Shown piece after piece: positions 49,796 to 61,724 of a stretch of 64,000 nucleotides of DNA (its first letter is position 1; every line of letters starts with the position of its first letter). A model generated the notes under the pieces. That model ran no database searches, was not told where the DNA came from, and saw nothing but the letters and a program-made list of their open reading frames with translations. The stretch lies in assembly GCA_002224055.1 (NCBI GenBank), contig AZLU01000029.1:78170-142169 (forward strand), written 5' to 3'. This DNA comes from Pezizomycotina sp. ARF18. Its lineage: Eukaryota; Ascomycota. A program made the position numbers and the translations under genes.

Positions 49796-51720
49796 CGATG
49801 TGTCGGTTTCGTGGGTAAATATAGAATTATGTACCGATACATCGAAGATTGATCGTCGTCGAATGTCGGTTTGGCTGCTTGCTCGATCCGCTCGAACAGT
49901 TTACTGAGAACTAGTCGATGAGTAGCTATCGTGCGTTCCTCAAGGACTTCACGGATTTGCAAAGCAGGTAGAAGAAACCTATAGAAGGTTAGTTTAGCCA
50001 ATTTTAGCATATGGGCTAGGAATCGTCACCTACATTTCTGAGTTCTCTCTCCAACCTTTTCGAGAATATCCGATTTCAATTTCTCGTCCATAAGGTCCGG
50101 ATCGTATTCACGATTCTTCTCGATTTTCCGGGAGATGAACCTTTTAATGTCATCTTGATGAGCTTCAATAGTAATCTCTAAGGTTTTCCCAAGAAGGTTC
50201 GCTGTACGGGCGCGGACATGCGGCCGACTGGTAATAATAGCTTAAGAGATTGGTGCGATAGAAGCTTTTGAAGGGACTTCAGAAGGATGTCGATGTCGTT
50301 GCATTCGTCGAGCGCATCAACGCACACGTATAATCTCTTTACTTCCGAGGACTGGTAAGGCGGAGAAGTGTAGACTTAACGTCACCTAATTCAAGCGATT
50401 TGCCCTCCCGACGACATCTCTTATAAAGTTAAACTATCTCATCCGGTATAGAGGGAAGGTTACGACTACCTACCTTAGTAAGCTACCTAGTAAATTTACT
50501 AGGGTCTGTAGGCCTGGTCGCGGTAATCGTAATATATGTAGGCAAGCGTAGGATTTTATTCGACTGCTTTACTACTATCTTTAGCTCCGGGAGCGGTGGA
50601 TTCCTCCGAATACTTTACTACTGGCCTGTTGTATGGTAAGGTAGTCGATGATAAGTGACCTATACTTATTCTTTTAGCTTAGAAAACCCCCGTTATAACC
50701 TATGGCTTCGTTAAATAATACGTACGTAATTACTGTCTTCCCAGTACCTGGAATGCCATAGTAACAAAGGATACGGTCGACATTTAAACCTGTATTATTG
50801 CGCTAGTTTTTGAAAGGTAGGTTCACGAAAGAGCTAATGCCCAGTACCCTTAACTCTAATAGATCGCACGTCTTAATGTCGTTTTAGGCGGTTCTAGGGC
50901 GATAACCAGTATAGTATTTTTACTATTTTATCCTTAGCTAGGAATAACTTAGATAGAAAAATTATTTTCTTATAGTTTAATTCTAGCTTTAATTCTAGCT
51001 AAAGACTTCGGATATCGGTAAGAATACTGTTAATTTTAATAGAGTTATCTGCTAGAGTCGGTAAAAAGTTTAGAATTATTATAATCTAATCTAACTGACG
51101 GGATATTTTAGTAGGTATTATAGGTATTATCTTTGAGACCTGTACTAGAGTATCCTCTTATATCTTAAGTGCCCTTAAGATCTCGTCGTTTAATTTTAAT
51201 ATTAAGGTACTTTAGAAATAAGAATTAGTATCGCTTTTATAAACGAACTTTTAAAATTGTATATTATATACTAACTATCGATTGTTAGAGAAAAGTAAGA
51301 ATTCTACGGTAGCGACTTAATATCTATACGTATTAGGATATTTCTTTCGCTTGGAAGGGCTATTTTAGGCGTATTATATATTAAGATACGCTCTTATTTA
51401 TACCTGGGCCTACTACTTTTTTCTAACTTTAATATAGTAACTAAAGTTAGTCTCGATAGATAGTAATAATACGATAAAGGCCTAATATGTTGTGAAAAAA
51501 ATACCCTTTACGTTCTCTTGACGTAGAAATTCTACTAATTTATTAAAGATAACGCTAAGAGCCTTAATCTCCGTGATTAGGATCTAAATATCCTTTTCTA
51601 TAGATGCTATAGAGCTAGTATATGTGTATAAAATGTTAGTAACTTAAAGAGCTAAGCTAGTAAATCTAGCGATACTAATTGAGAGAGTAAATGGGTCGAT
51701 CATAATTATAATAGAGTATA
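49796..51720 (-). pseudogene. NACHT/NLR-type STAND NTPase, 5' half RIP-like
   Basis: Minus strand. Walker A GIPGTGKTVITYVLFNE is encoded at 50757-50707, Walker B LYVCVDALDECND at about 50332-50297, and the following SRPHVRARTANLLG and ITIEAHQDDIKRFI match the order of a fungal NACHT domain (GxxGxGKT, hhhhDALDE, TSRP). A short intron near 50023-49980 precedes FLLPALQIREVLEERTI. An N-terminal helical domain is suggested at about 51540 (ITEIKALSVIFNKLVEFL), as in fungal NLRs. The stretch from about 50340 to 51720 is TA-rich with many stops, so this copy is inactive if the sequence is right. The 3' part has only homopolymer-type frame changes. No ankyrin or WD repeats follow. Fungal NLRs act in immunity-like and allorecognition responses; the role of this one is unknown. 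Confidence 0.65.
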
Positions 51721-52560
51721 TACCGAGGAAGAAACGTCGTCTATGAAAGCTTATGTTGGGGTGGTAAGCTGTTAAAGCCTTATGAGTGTTTCATATCTAT
51801 GATTTTACAATGTAAAAAGGATTTAATGCGGGATACTCGTGTGAACGTCGCTTGCGGGGTTACCCGCCTCACACCACGTGACAAATTTGAGTCAAGTATT
51901 TTTAATAAATATATATCATATTGCGAAGGAACCACTTAAAGACCGTACTAAGTCGTTTCATCGCAAATCCACGTAGGAAACGATCTCCGTTCTCGGTGGC
52001 GAGAGTCTTGGCGCGGGCGTGAATTGACAAACGCCTTGACTAAGTATTGATATATCTTTCGACGCAAATGTTGGTGTTGCTCGCTTTGCCTCTTATATCT
52101 TAACGGCATTCAACAACGATCTTCTTTTCGTCGTGAGAATAAGAGTATAGAATAGCCGTATATAATCTTTGACTTGTATATATACAAATTTAATCGGCAA
52201 AATTAAGGCCAATTATAATACGTAATATTATACGGTTTATTGGATCTTGGAAGAAAATCTAATAAGTGAACAGAGCTTAAATTGTAAATTGGTGTTATGT
52301 AAATATATCTCTTGTAGCTAGCTAATCGCCCATAAGCGTTGTATCAAAGTCGAATTGTATATCAGAAGAGCCTGTCCTGATATCAAAGTCTGTTAGGCGG
52401 CCTCGGATATTCTTCGTCTGTCGAAAAGATATATATTCCTTTAAAGACTACTTATTTGACTTAGTCTTTATTCAATATTACATTGAGCCTTATAGAGGAT
52501 ATTTAAGGCTGTTGCTAAAAGGTATACGCACTCTATTTTCCGTAAAGATGTAGTACTATT
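50340..52560. other. RIP-like tract
   Basis: TA dinucleotides are very frequent and CA/TG scarce (for example the steps TTATAATCTAATCTAAC near 51080), while CG is retained. This is the expected mark of CpA-to-TpA mutation by RIP. Long open frames vanish over the tract. It covers the 5' half of the NLR gene and continues, more mixed, past the palindromic repeat at 51921. Composition was judged by eye, not computed. Confidence 0.65.
51921..51966. repeat. Palindromic repeat, copy 2
   Basis: TTGCGAAGGAACCACTTAAA, a short loop, then GTACTAAGTCGTTTCATCGCAA. The right arm differs from copies 1 and 3 by two changes (TTTCAT against TTCCTT). The loop (AAAGACCGTACT) resembles that of copy 3. Confidence 0.85.
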
Positions 52561-52641
52561 CATCTTTAGTCCTTATCCCTTTCACTCACTCACGTCATTT
52601 TGTTTATTTCCACCTATTCTCTAGTAGCAATCTTAATATTT

Positions 52642-53510
52642 TTAATAGCTATAGCGTCTTTTCATCGCCTTCATTCGTTTGATCCTGAGTGAACATCGCC
52701 GATCGGAGCATGAGTTCTTTCTTTTTTTGCCGGTTTCTCTTTCGTCTACGGGCTCTGCTAATGCCTTCCGTCCGCAGTCTTGGTCCTTCTGGACTTCCAG
52801 GGGAGGGTTCGCCGAAAGAGCTAGTGCGGAATTAGCGTGCGTGGAAAACCGAGACGCTGGCGACACTCCCGTTCGGTTTTGGGATGGCGAAATAAACCCG
52901 CTAGACGGATCGGCAATCGCAACTCGCGTTGTTGTCGGCATCCGTGAGGCGATATCCCCGTCCAATTGTAGAGGTAATGACGGAGGTCTTGAATCGGCAG
53001 TCGCGGGATCTGTGACTCCGGAGATAGCGTCGAGACGGAACTGGAAGCAATAATGAGTTTGCAACCTCCTGGACCTTCTCGCAGTAGGCGCTCGGTACTT
53101 TCCAGCATGAGGAACCGTCTCTGAATAAAAGAAAATGCTGGTCCTCTATAAATGGGTTCATTGCGATGTACTGTATATAAAACCAAAAAAAAAAAAAAAA
53201 ATTTTTTTCATTTATTAGTATTTTAAGGCAGAATTTATTTCCTATTCAAAGAAATGCAGAGTAAAATAGATAATTACTTGCCGCGACTTTTTTATTTCGG
53301 CCTTAGCAGCCTCTAGTTCTTCTTGAAGGTTCGGGTACCCATTGCATTGCCAATATGCGTTCCCGCAGCTGTCTAGAATAACAAAGGACTGCCTTAGTCC
53401 CACAACGATTTGTATGGGACGCTTCCCAGGGACCCACCGTCTTCTGTCTTTCCGCTGGCATCGTCTGTCCCGATCCAGGATTGTATGAGGGCCTCCGCAT
53501 TTAAAGGCAA
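52642..53510 (-). CDS. Hypothetical protein with basic C-terminus
   Basis: Family not recognised. Reading from 53510, frames give GLRQSFVILDSCGNAYWQCN, GYPNLQEELEAAKAEIKKSR (a coiled-coil-like helix), then a probable intron with GTAATT donor and a T18 tract (about 53275-53165). Next come DQHFLLFRDGSSCWKVPSAY and CEKVQEVANSLLLPV. The last 120 residues are Ser/Thr/Pro-rich and finish in a bipartite basic cluster (KKRKN...RRCSLRIKRMKAMKRR), a possible nuclear localisation signal. Stop at 52642. Frame changes occur between blocks. Confidence 0.45.
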
Positions 53511-56004
53511 TCCATTCCAGCGGACGATAGATCGCCCCGAAGCGTTAAAAGTCGTTACATAAAACTTTCTTGATTGTCAATCTGTGCTACGTTGAAATGA
53601 AGTCCCCGGTGACCATATTCATTTACGCAGGATAAAAAGCTTTGATATACAGTAGACGTAGTTGTGCTTATGCTTAGGTTATCTAAGTTAAATATTGACT
53701 TCTGTAAGAAGAAAAGTATTTTGAATTTCGTAAAATTATTCTTCACAGATATATATATATATGAAATTTGATGAAAATATAAGTATATGTACCTTTAAAC
53801 AAGCCAATCTCTCCCTTGGGTGTTTCAAACAAGATTAAACATCCTTGTGAGAAGAAACTCGCCGATTTTATCTTCCATGTCTTCGTGACGGGAGTTTCCA
53901 GTGCAGATGTCTGCCGGTACGGATCAAGCGTGCTATTTACCTGTTATTTGCGTATTCAACTTTTGTTTTCATGACAATAAGTCAAAAATTCAAGTTTTGA
54001 AAACCAACCATCTTCTTATATTTGGACTTTCAAATATGAAGGTCGTAGCGGGACCGAAAGCGAAAAACGATATCAAAAGCAGACATTGTCAAAAGAGCCC
54101 GGTGAGTTCGTCGTAAATATTTGCTTTCATGTAGTGGGAGTGATTTTTTGAAAATATATTAGGTTTGAGAAATTGAACGAATAATAAGGCACACATAATC
54201 TGTCGTCAAAGGGATCAAAATAGGATTAGGAATAAATAATATATAAAAATAGAGCAAGGCGGGAAACGTTAAAAGCAAATATACTTTTGACTTGACTTTT
54301 AAGAAAAAATTCAATTCTTTCTTAAGCCACGCATTATTGAAGATACGTTATTAATTCTATTTGAAGTTCCACTCACCACTAATAATTTTGCTTCGAGTTG
54401 CTCTGACCTAGTCTTTATATACAAAGTAATCCGGCTGATAGAATGATTTATCACTCAACACCTCAACATTTATCACACCACATAGCTGACAAAAATGGGA
54501 TGATAGTTCGAATTTTACAAAGACTTTAATGTGTATGATATACGGATGAGAAACGTCAAGTTGGTGGAAGGATCTCATGAAATTCTAGGATTCGAGATGA
54601 TCAGGCAAATATATACTAACGGTTACTGACGATTCCATTTGTTGAAGACGTTGCTTCCTAGTGATATACCTGCTACGGCTTCATAGAATAGTCGTGTAGT
54701 GTGTTAAACCCCATATACAGTGTCCGTAAGGTCTTTAAATACAGGATGTGTTTCCATAGACTGGCGCAGGAGCTGGCGCACGCTAAATACATAACCGAGA
54801 ATATTTCCGTAACATTTAAAATTTATTGTTTTGAGTGTTAAAGCGGTATATATATTTATATTTTAAAATTCTCTATAATTGTTCCTGTTGGAGCACGCTC
54901 TGGGAAGCGTGCAGTACCAATTAAGACATCTCTTTAAACAAAAGCCTTCAGCCGTGCATGAATCTGGTAAGTCAAAGGTGGTTTGGATTTTCTTTGTATT
55001 TCATTACTCTCTCTTTACTTTTTTTTTTTTTGGTTTGGTAGCATTAAATTTGGCTTGGTAAAATAGATAAGATGATTTGGGTAGTATGATTACTTTTAAG
55101 TTTGTTTTTTTTTTAAAAAAAAAAAAAAAATTTAGAAAACTATTAGCAGTAAAGATTTATTAGACTCTCTAAGCACTATAGCACTATAAAACAGTTGAAC
55201 GGATAGTGTATAGATTAGAATATTTAAATAAAGAGTTCAATTAGGACTTATGCATAAGCTATTTGTTGTCAATCTTCATGTTTGTGTTTGAGGGTAAGAT
55301 TTTCCAACCGATAAAAGTCGTTTACGGAAATCGTTTATAATAATGTCATTCTTGAAAGAGATCTAGATCTTGGGTATCTTAAAATAAAGCCGGATTCTCT
55401 TTATCGAAAAATCTTCTTAGCACTTTTGAAGTGGCGTGATCCTCTTTTCAGAAAATCTTTTAGCACTTATTTCACGCGAGAAACAGATGTGGCGTCATAC
55501 TTGTTTCGTAAACCAGACTTTTATAGTGAGGAACGAATCTGGTTTACGAGAAAACGCCATACTATTTACGCTACAATTACTTCGCCGCTCTACGCCATAG
55601 ATGCAATAAAATGGGGTGATTTGCGTTCTATTTTAGTTTAATATTAGTACCTGCCTGTACGTTTACACTGGTCGCATGATTCTCTGGCTTACCATTTCTC
55701 TCTCGCTGTTCTAGATGTTTAGCATGCTCCCGTCCCTCAGGCAACTTATTGTTTGATCGGAGGATAACTCCACTGGCCCCACTGACTCCCTCTGAACGCA
55801 GGAGGGGGTTATAGGCGAGCTATATGTAAACATAGCCTTGACCCTTGAGTTTGGCCTACTTATATTAACACAATCCCTACTAGTTCCACTAGAAGAGCTC
55901 ATCGGCCCCTTATACTCTCGCCTCCTCGAATGTTAATATTGTTACTTTGCCATTTGCCATTTGATTCCCTTTCTTCTTCTCTTACGTGCAAGAAACATTT
56001 CCTG
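53511..56004. other. Gene-poor interval
   Basis: A/T-rich, with (TA)n near 53750-53760 and a T/A palindrome near 55106-55131. An imperfect hairpin lies at 55488-55561. No gene is supported. The open frame at 55426-55641 overlaps the hairpin and is probably not coding. Confidence 0.45.
55488..55561. repeat. Imperfect hairpin (MITE-like)
   Basis: CGTAAACCAGA (55507-55517) is perfectly complemented by TCTGGTTTACG (55538-55548). Outside these, GGCGT and ACGCC also pair. Just upstream a direct repeat, AAAATCTT..TAGCACTT, occurs twice (near 55409 and 55453). No second copy of the hairpin was found in the window. Confidence 0.45.
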
Positions 56005-58409
56005 ATGTCGACCACGGCCAGTAATGCGGATGGGGTGCACATTTATACTGGATTGTGGGTTAACTGGTCCCATGGTCGTATACGCGGTGCCACGCTGACC
56101 CTTCCACGGCAATACGGAGTCCCTTGGCCGCTTTTCTGGTTATTTTGTGACGTTCGCTGGTGGTATGTTCTGGAGGATTCTGTGTTTCATTCTGCATCAA
56201 GTCAACACGACTGGTCCGGGACGCAAACGGGATCTCATCCATCAACAACGCCAAATCATTCTTCGCAACAACAGCGGGCCGGAGGGCTCTGTTGGAGTGG
56301 GCCAGTTATTAGTAAGTTGGCATGGAAAAGCTCGCAGACCATTCTTCCGTATGATCGGTTTTATCTTAGTCGCCCTATTGCATCTTAGCGCATTCGGAAT
56401 TGCGGGTATATTTACTTCAGAGGTCACAAAGGCCCCCGGAAATTCCACTACTATTCTAGGTCCAGTCTGTGGAGGATGGAATATAGAGGATATAGCTACG
56501 AGTATCGATTTTGAATCAAAGACTTTAGCGGACACGTACGAGGCGGCTGTTTATGTTCGACAATGTTACGGCGAAAACCCAACCAACCTTGCTTGTGGAT
56601 TGCTTCCTAAACGCAACCTTGGATTTACTATGAATAGCAATGCCACTTGCCCATTTGCTCCGGAAGTCTGCGACCATTCGGCTTCTCGATGGATACAGGA
56701 ATGATCGACTCGTACTGGGACTTAGGTATCAACACTCCCCTATCGCATCGGATCAAGTACCGTCGGGTAACCACTTGCGCCAATTTACATGGTAAAAGGT
56801 TTCACGTTGAAAATGTGAATAATGAGACAGCATACATATTTGCTGGACCCTCTAAGCCATTTAACTATACATTTTCTGCCAGCGTACATGGAGAAGTATA
56901 TGGCTATACCTTAGAGTAAGTGACGTCAGCTTTAATGCTTTAGAAAATACGAGTTAGAGTTATGTTAGGCTGATCCGGAGAATTTATCAATCTGTATGCA
57001 GCGTTGTTGGCGCTGAAGCAAGTGTAAATTCCTCCAACCAAAATTGGACACCCGACCCGCTGCTGAACAGAACCGACGCCGATGTCACTCTGATGATGCT
57101 AAATCAAAATTTACTCGCTTATACAGCCCCATCTGACGATCTATGGATGCCAGCCCATATACCTACAGATGGGGTAAATGTGAGCGGCGTATATGGCGTT
57201 GACCCAGGCGGCCTTGACGGAACCGGCCTTTCAAGTTATGTAGGTGATTATGTAGTCAACCTCATGGCTGCACGGATCAGTACCAGATGTGCAACCCGAA
57301 CAAGAGGTCCGGTTCGACCTGCACAAGTTGTCTGGCGCCTTACCGAACATAAACGAGATAGTTGCACCGGGGAATCCGTTAAGTTGGACCACCCAGCAGG
57401 CGTTAATAGCGATAAGAATCCTTGACAAAGCATTTGTCATGGGTATGTTCAGTTCTGTGGGAGGTCGTGGTGCCTCCGCGTTAAACGTTCGTAACCTTTT
57501 CCAATCTGAACACCACTGCTTCCACAACTTCCTACTTAAAAACCACATCGCGCTTTAGCGCCGTAATGCCGGGTTGTTTTATTATACGTGACTTCTCTTA
57601 ATATCAAAAAGAAGTAATACCAGCAGGTTCCATCGTCCCATGATCCTTATTGCAACCTCCTCTCCTTCCCGTGTCCTATTTTGCACGACTATCCACGTAG
57701 GCTGAAGGACCCCATTGCTAATAAACTCGTTCCATAATCATTTAAGCAAACGAGCGTGCATACAAGGGTCTCAGCCCCATCCCGCCCACCCAGTGGCAGA
57801 CTGAGGTGAAAATTTGGTTCTCGACCGGCCTCGCCAGGCTCCAATCCTATATGGTTGAGTGGGCAACGGCACCGACAAATATAGATCTCAACCCCGGCAA
57901 GCACCACGGCCTCTCACACACTGTTCCTACCGACCCGGACACCATAGCCCTATGCGGCTGCCAGCTCGTGCACAACCCAGGCTCACACATATCTTTTTCC
58001 ATGCTCGGCATAACTATCATCCTAGTGTTGGGCGGTACGATCATATTGCTGGGCATGGCGTTGACACAGTCGTCGGCTGGATGCAGGCTGGCACAACCGG
58101 CGAGTACCGCAGGACGCAGTGGTATTGGAGGAGAAGCTACACTTGCAGAGGGCCGCTTATGAAGGCCTTAATGTTGGAGGGCGCTGGGACGGCGGCTACA
58201 TGCCGTTCCGATTACGCTGGACGCCCACCTCGAACTTCCTCCTAGTTCGGATATATTCCTCCCAGGGTCAGAAGGAGGAACCGGGCGTAGAAAAAATTAA
58301 TCTTAACAATTATTTATGTACACCGCTTGGTGTTCAGCATTCGGTAGCTAAGGGATGGAAGAACCAAGGCTGGTACGAAGCTCATGGTGACCTACCTCGG
58401 ATTTGTTAG
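56005..58409 (+). CDS. Large fungus-specific integral membrane protein
   Basis: Recognised as a Pezizomycotina membrane-protein family of unknown function by its ordered blocks. These are YTGLWVNWSHGRIRGATLTL, a first membrane helix region ending FAGGMFWRILCFILHQ, then ARRPFFRMIGFILVALLHLS with FGIAGIFTSEV, and GPVCGGWN. An extracellular-looking region with NxT/S sites follows (NNETAY, NYTFSA), then DQYQMCNPNK. The C-terminal part has FSTGLARLQSYMVEWATAP, a helix (FSMLGITIILVLGGTIILLG), and LEEKLHLQRAAYEGLNVGG. An 86-bp intron lies at 56916-57001. ATG at 56005 precedes the first family block directly; an upstream ATG at 55930 would add 25 residues. Several frame changes occur, mainly near homopolymers. 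The exact C-terminus is uncertain; family similarity fades after about 58200. Confidence 0.75.
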
Positions 58410-58536
58410 AGATTCCCTTTTTTTTTTAAACTACTTTGATTTCTTTGCATGATTTCCTATTTTATTTATTTTGGCCAAGTCGGGCGCCAAGGCGGAAGGG
58501 ATCATACAGCTTTTGTTTACGTCTTTGTTATGTCCT

Positions 58537-58581
58537 TGTGTGAAGGAACCACTTAAATCGTACTAAGTCGTTCCTTCGCAA
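58537..58581. repeat. Palindromic repeat, copy 3
   Basis: GTGAAGGAACCACTTAAA, loop TC, then GTACTAAGTCGTTCCTTCGCAA. It lies about 130 bp beyond the end of the membrane protein gene. The flank after it resembles that of the half-copy at 45357. Confidence 0.85.
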
Positions 58582-59699
58582 GATTTGGTTAGGTTTCTGT
58601 TTTCATGGAGTTGCTGTTCTGAATATTGTTACGGAAACATTTTCACTGACGTTCTCAATATTGTTACATAAACATTTTCTTTAACGTATTTAAGTGTACT
58701 CACATCAATTGTCATTTAATGTCAATCTTAGTGGATAAGGCCAGACAGGTTTTTTTGCGGCGATTAAATCTTGCTATTCGAACCGGAAAATTTTGCAAAA
58801 ACGCAAGACAAAGAGAAAATACAATAAAAAAAAAAAATATTAAAGAACTTGATTTCCACCAACATTTATTCCGCGGAAGCATGAACAATTTATAAAATCT
58901 TACAATAATAATCAATAAATTAACAAAATATAATTTAATAAATACTTAATTAAAATTTTTTTTCTTTTTAACCAGAAAGTAAAAAACCATAAAAATATAA
59001 AAGAAGGGATAAAGGATAATAAAACGCGATTTTTTTTGTTATGTATATAATTCGCCCTTCAGTTGTGGACAAAAAATCTTGTTATTTTCGTTCTTATAAA
59101 GTGGACCTAGAAAGTATCAGCACATGATCTTTGCCACTATATGAACTCATTTCATCGCGTAGTTCAGAGTTTGGCATTTTATTTTATTTTTGTTTTGTTT
59201 TTTTTCGCTTTTTGAAGACCAAGAATTACTAGCAAAAACTAATCCTATTAATTTAGATTCCTGAGCAGAAAGAATTCTTAAAGTTATGAATTAATAGGAA
59301 GCAAAAAAAAAAAAAAAAGCATTGAAGGTAATTCTTCAAAAAAATATTTTAAAAAATCTAAGAGGATAAAAAAAATATAATAATAAAAGTAAAATAAGAT
59401 AAACACTAATTTTAGACAAATAATATTTTCCTTTTCCTCTTAGCAATTATAAATATATATAATACAGACAATTTAAAGCTCGAAGCGCAAATTGTTCGTA
59501 TTTCTGTATACTTCTGCTGCACAGTTTAACACAATATTATTGTTTTTTTCCCGGGTCCCTACTATTTAATTACCTAATGTGGGGGAAATTATTATCACTA
59601 TTAATTAGGAACAGGTAAAGAAAACGCGTAGGGATAGTATATATGCCAAGAATAGCTTATATATAGGCTGTGCCTCGAAAACGCGCAAAAATAATACCG
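58582..59699. other. A/T-rich intergenic region
   Basis: No gene is supported. A direct repeat of TATTGTTAC..AAACATTTTC occurs twice between 58627 and 58680. A/T-rich low-complexity sequence fills the rest. Confidence 0.5.
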
Positions 59700-61428
59700 C
59701 AACGCTGGACAAGCTAATACAACCTAATCCTTCAAAATGGTAAACCGATTTCATAGTACTCGTCGCGAGTTTGTTTAAGATCTTATCGTTATTCGTTAGA
59801 AACGACGGAATTACCCAGTGAAATATTATAAGTTGGGTTATATGCGTGATTATAAGTTGGGTAATTAAGCCTTATAGGCTGTGTACGCCTCAAATGACTT
59901 GTTCTATTGTTTATCTGAGCGAGGTTCGCCAGCCTCGTCTGTACGACTGACGATTCTTACCAATAGCGAATTATAATAATCGAGGAATAGCACTCGTAAA
60001 GAGCTATACTTTTTGTCATACACAGATAAAGGCCGGTCTCCCTTTTATAAGAAGAATAAAATCATCGTTCGTCGTTCCTTATTTACCACAATCATCTGTA
60101 ACGAAGTTACTAATCAGCGATAACCTCAACGATATCGGACGACCTCTAAAGAGTAATAGACTCGTTCTTGGACGCGCTTTCGCCGGCGGATAAATAGACG
60201 CTCGGCACGTAGGCGCCGACGCCTAACGATGTCCTTGCCTTTACTCGTATATCGACGCCTTAGGGTCGAAAGGAAAGGCTCGGTTATTAGGCGGCGGTTC
60301 TAGCCCTTCCTGGAATTTGTCTAGTAATTTTCCTGTGTTATAGAGCAGTTTATTTAGTCTAACCCTCGTATTGCCGCCCTTGTCTGGGGAGGCGTGAAGG
60401 TGGTTATTATGGTATGATAGCTAGACGAGGGCCCTTACGATAAGGACGCGCTAACGTGTTAAATAGATCCTCTCTAATTTTAACGACTATTTCGAGAAGA
60501 TTGTAGATACGTTCCTAAAGCTAGGAACGACTGCCCGCGACTAGATTAGTTATAAAAGCTGTTCCCTTCGTCTGTAAAACTGAAAGAAGCGATATACGCC
60601 TTCTTTGCTATAGTTATTAAGTTCTATACTCGCGTTTTAGGAATTTTAAAATCCTCTTATTAGCCTTGACCTACCCGTTTTTCTGTGTAGAAATAAAATC
60701 GCACGGTTTAAAAATTAAAAGTAACTTATAAACTCTATTATTAAGTTCTTAAGTAGCTAGGACGGACAGTTTGGAAGTTATTTAAGGCCGAGTTTAAGGA
60801 TATTAAATCGCGCCTGATATAGTAGAGGGGCGATATCGACCTGAAGTGATAATTGCCTCTGAGGACGAGGTTCGGAGGGAGAGGTAGGAGACTATTTTAT
60901 ACTGGCGCCGCGGCGATGTATATATGGCTTTCGTAGTAAAAACGATCGAACGAGACGAAGTAACGGAATAAAATCTAGGAGAGAAGTATTATATTTTTAA
61001 TTATCGAGGAAACTAGTATATATAAGTGGAGATAAACTAACCGGCGTTTTTAGAATTATAACGCGAGAATTATCTAGAGAAATAACGATATATAATTATA
61101 CGTCCGTCTTCTTGCGCCTCAAGGAGAAGCGAATAGGAGAGGCCCCGGCGTAGTATCCTAGCTTATAGATAATTAGCGGTTTACGAACTGGATCTCCGCC
61201 AAAAGTTTAGTATTTAGTATTATAGAATACGTAAGTAAATAGAAATAAGAATAGTAAACTATAGGTTAGGATCTTACTAATTTATGAAACTATTACTATA
61301 GCGGGTTCTAGAAAGTCCGTTCTTACTACTAGCGTACTTAATCGCCTCTTTAAGAAAAAAACGTCTATTATATAATTTATTACTTCTTTTATTTATACTT
61401 AGAACCGGAATCGCTCGAGTAATATACT
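59700..61428. repeat. RIP-degraded repeat, possibly an LTR-element fossil
   Basis: Strong TA enrichment with scarce CA/TG and retained CG, and no long open frame, mark an old RIP-mutated repeat. A stretch near 59880-60110 has LTR-like layout (TATA-like CTTTTATAAG, then AATAAAATC), and gag-like composition after it is conceivable, but no domain can be named. It is broken and old. It ends where the foldback element begins and resumes after it. Confidence 0.4.
61421..61428 (+). repeat. Left target-site duplication AATATACT
   Basis: Identical to 63921-63928 and directly adjacent to the element's first base. An 8-bp duplication is diagnostic of hAT-superfamily insertion among the common DNA-transposon groups. 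Confidence 0.85.
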
Positions 61429-61439
61429 TAGCGTTCTAG

Positions 61440-61575
61440 GTCGAACCCGGTTCAAGTGCTCGACCCGGTCGGGTTAAGGCGCCGGGCCGGGCCCGGGTCA
61501 GGATTTGGGATTTGGCCGCCGGGCCGGGTACCCGGCCCCGGCCCGGTACGGGTCGGGTTAACCCGCTAAGACATT
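61440..61575 (+). repeat. Left GC-rich subterminal block
   Basis: Rich in CCCGG/CCGGG words (GCCGGGCCGGGCCCGGG and similar) in an otherwise A/T-rich setting. The mirror block is at 63795-63912. Clustered short words near the ends of hAT elements commonly serve as transposase-binding sites. Confidence 0.7.
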
Positions 61576-61724
61576 TTTATATATAAAAATAATTCTATTT
61601 GTAGATATTTTTATATAATTTTATATTTTATTTTGCATTTTACATCAATTTGGGAATTATCTTATATATAATTTATTATATTATTTATTATATTATTTAT
61701 TATTATATTTGCTAGCTAACAACA

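Noticed and set aside
52679-53053. Plus-strand 124-codon frame opposite the hypothetical gene
   Set aside because: The minus strand has exon-like blocks, an intron with a pyrimidine tract and a basic C-terminus; the plus frame looks like its shadow.
55426-55641. 71-codon open frame near the hairpin
   Set aside because: Most of it is the inverted repeat itself; no motif or start context.
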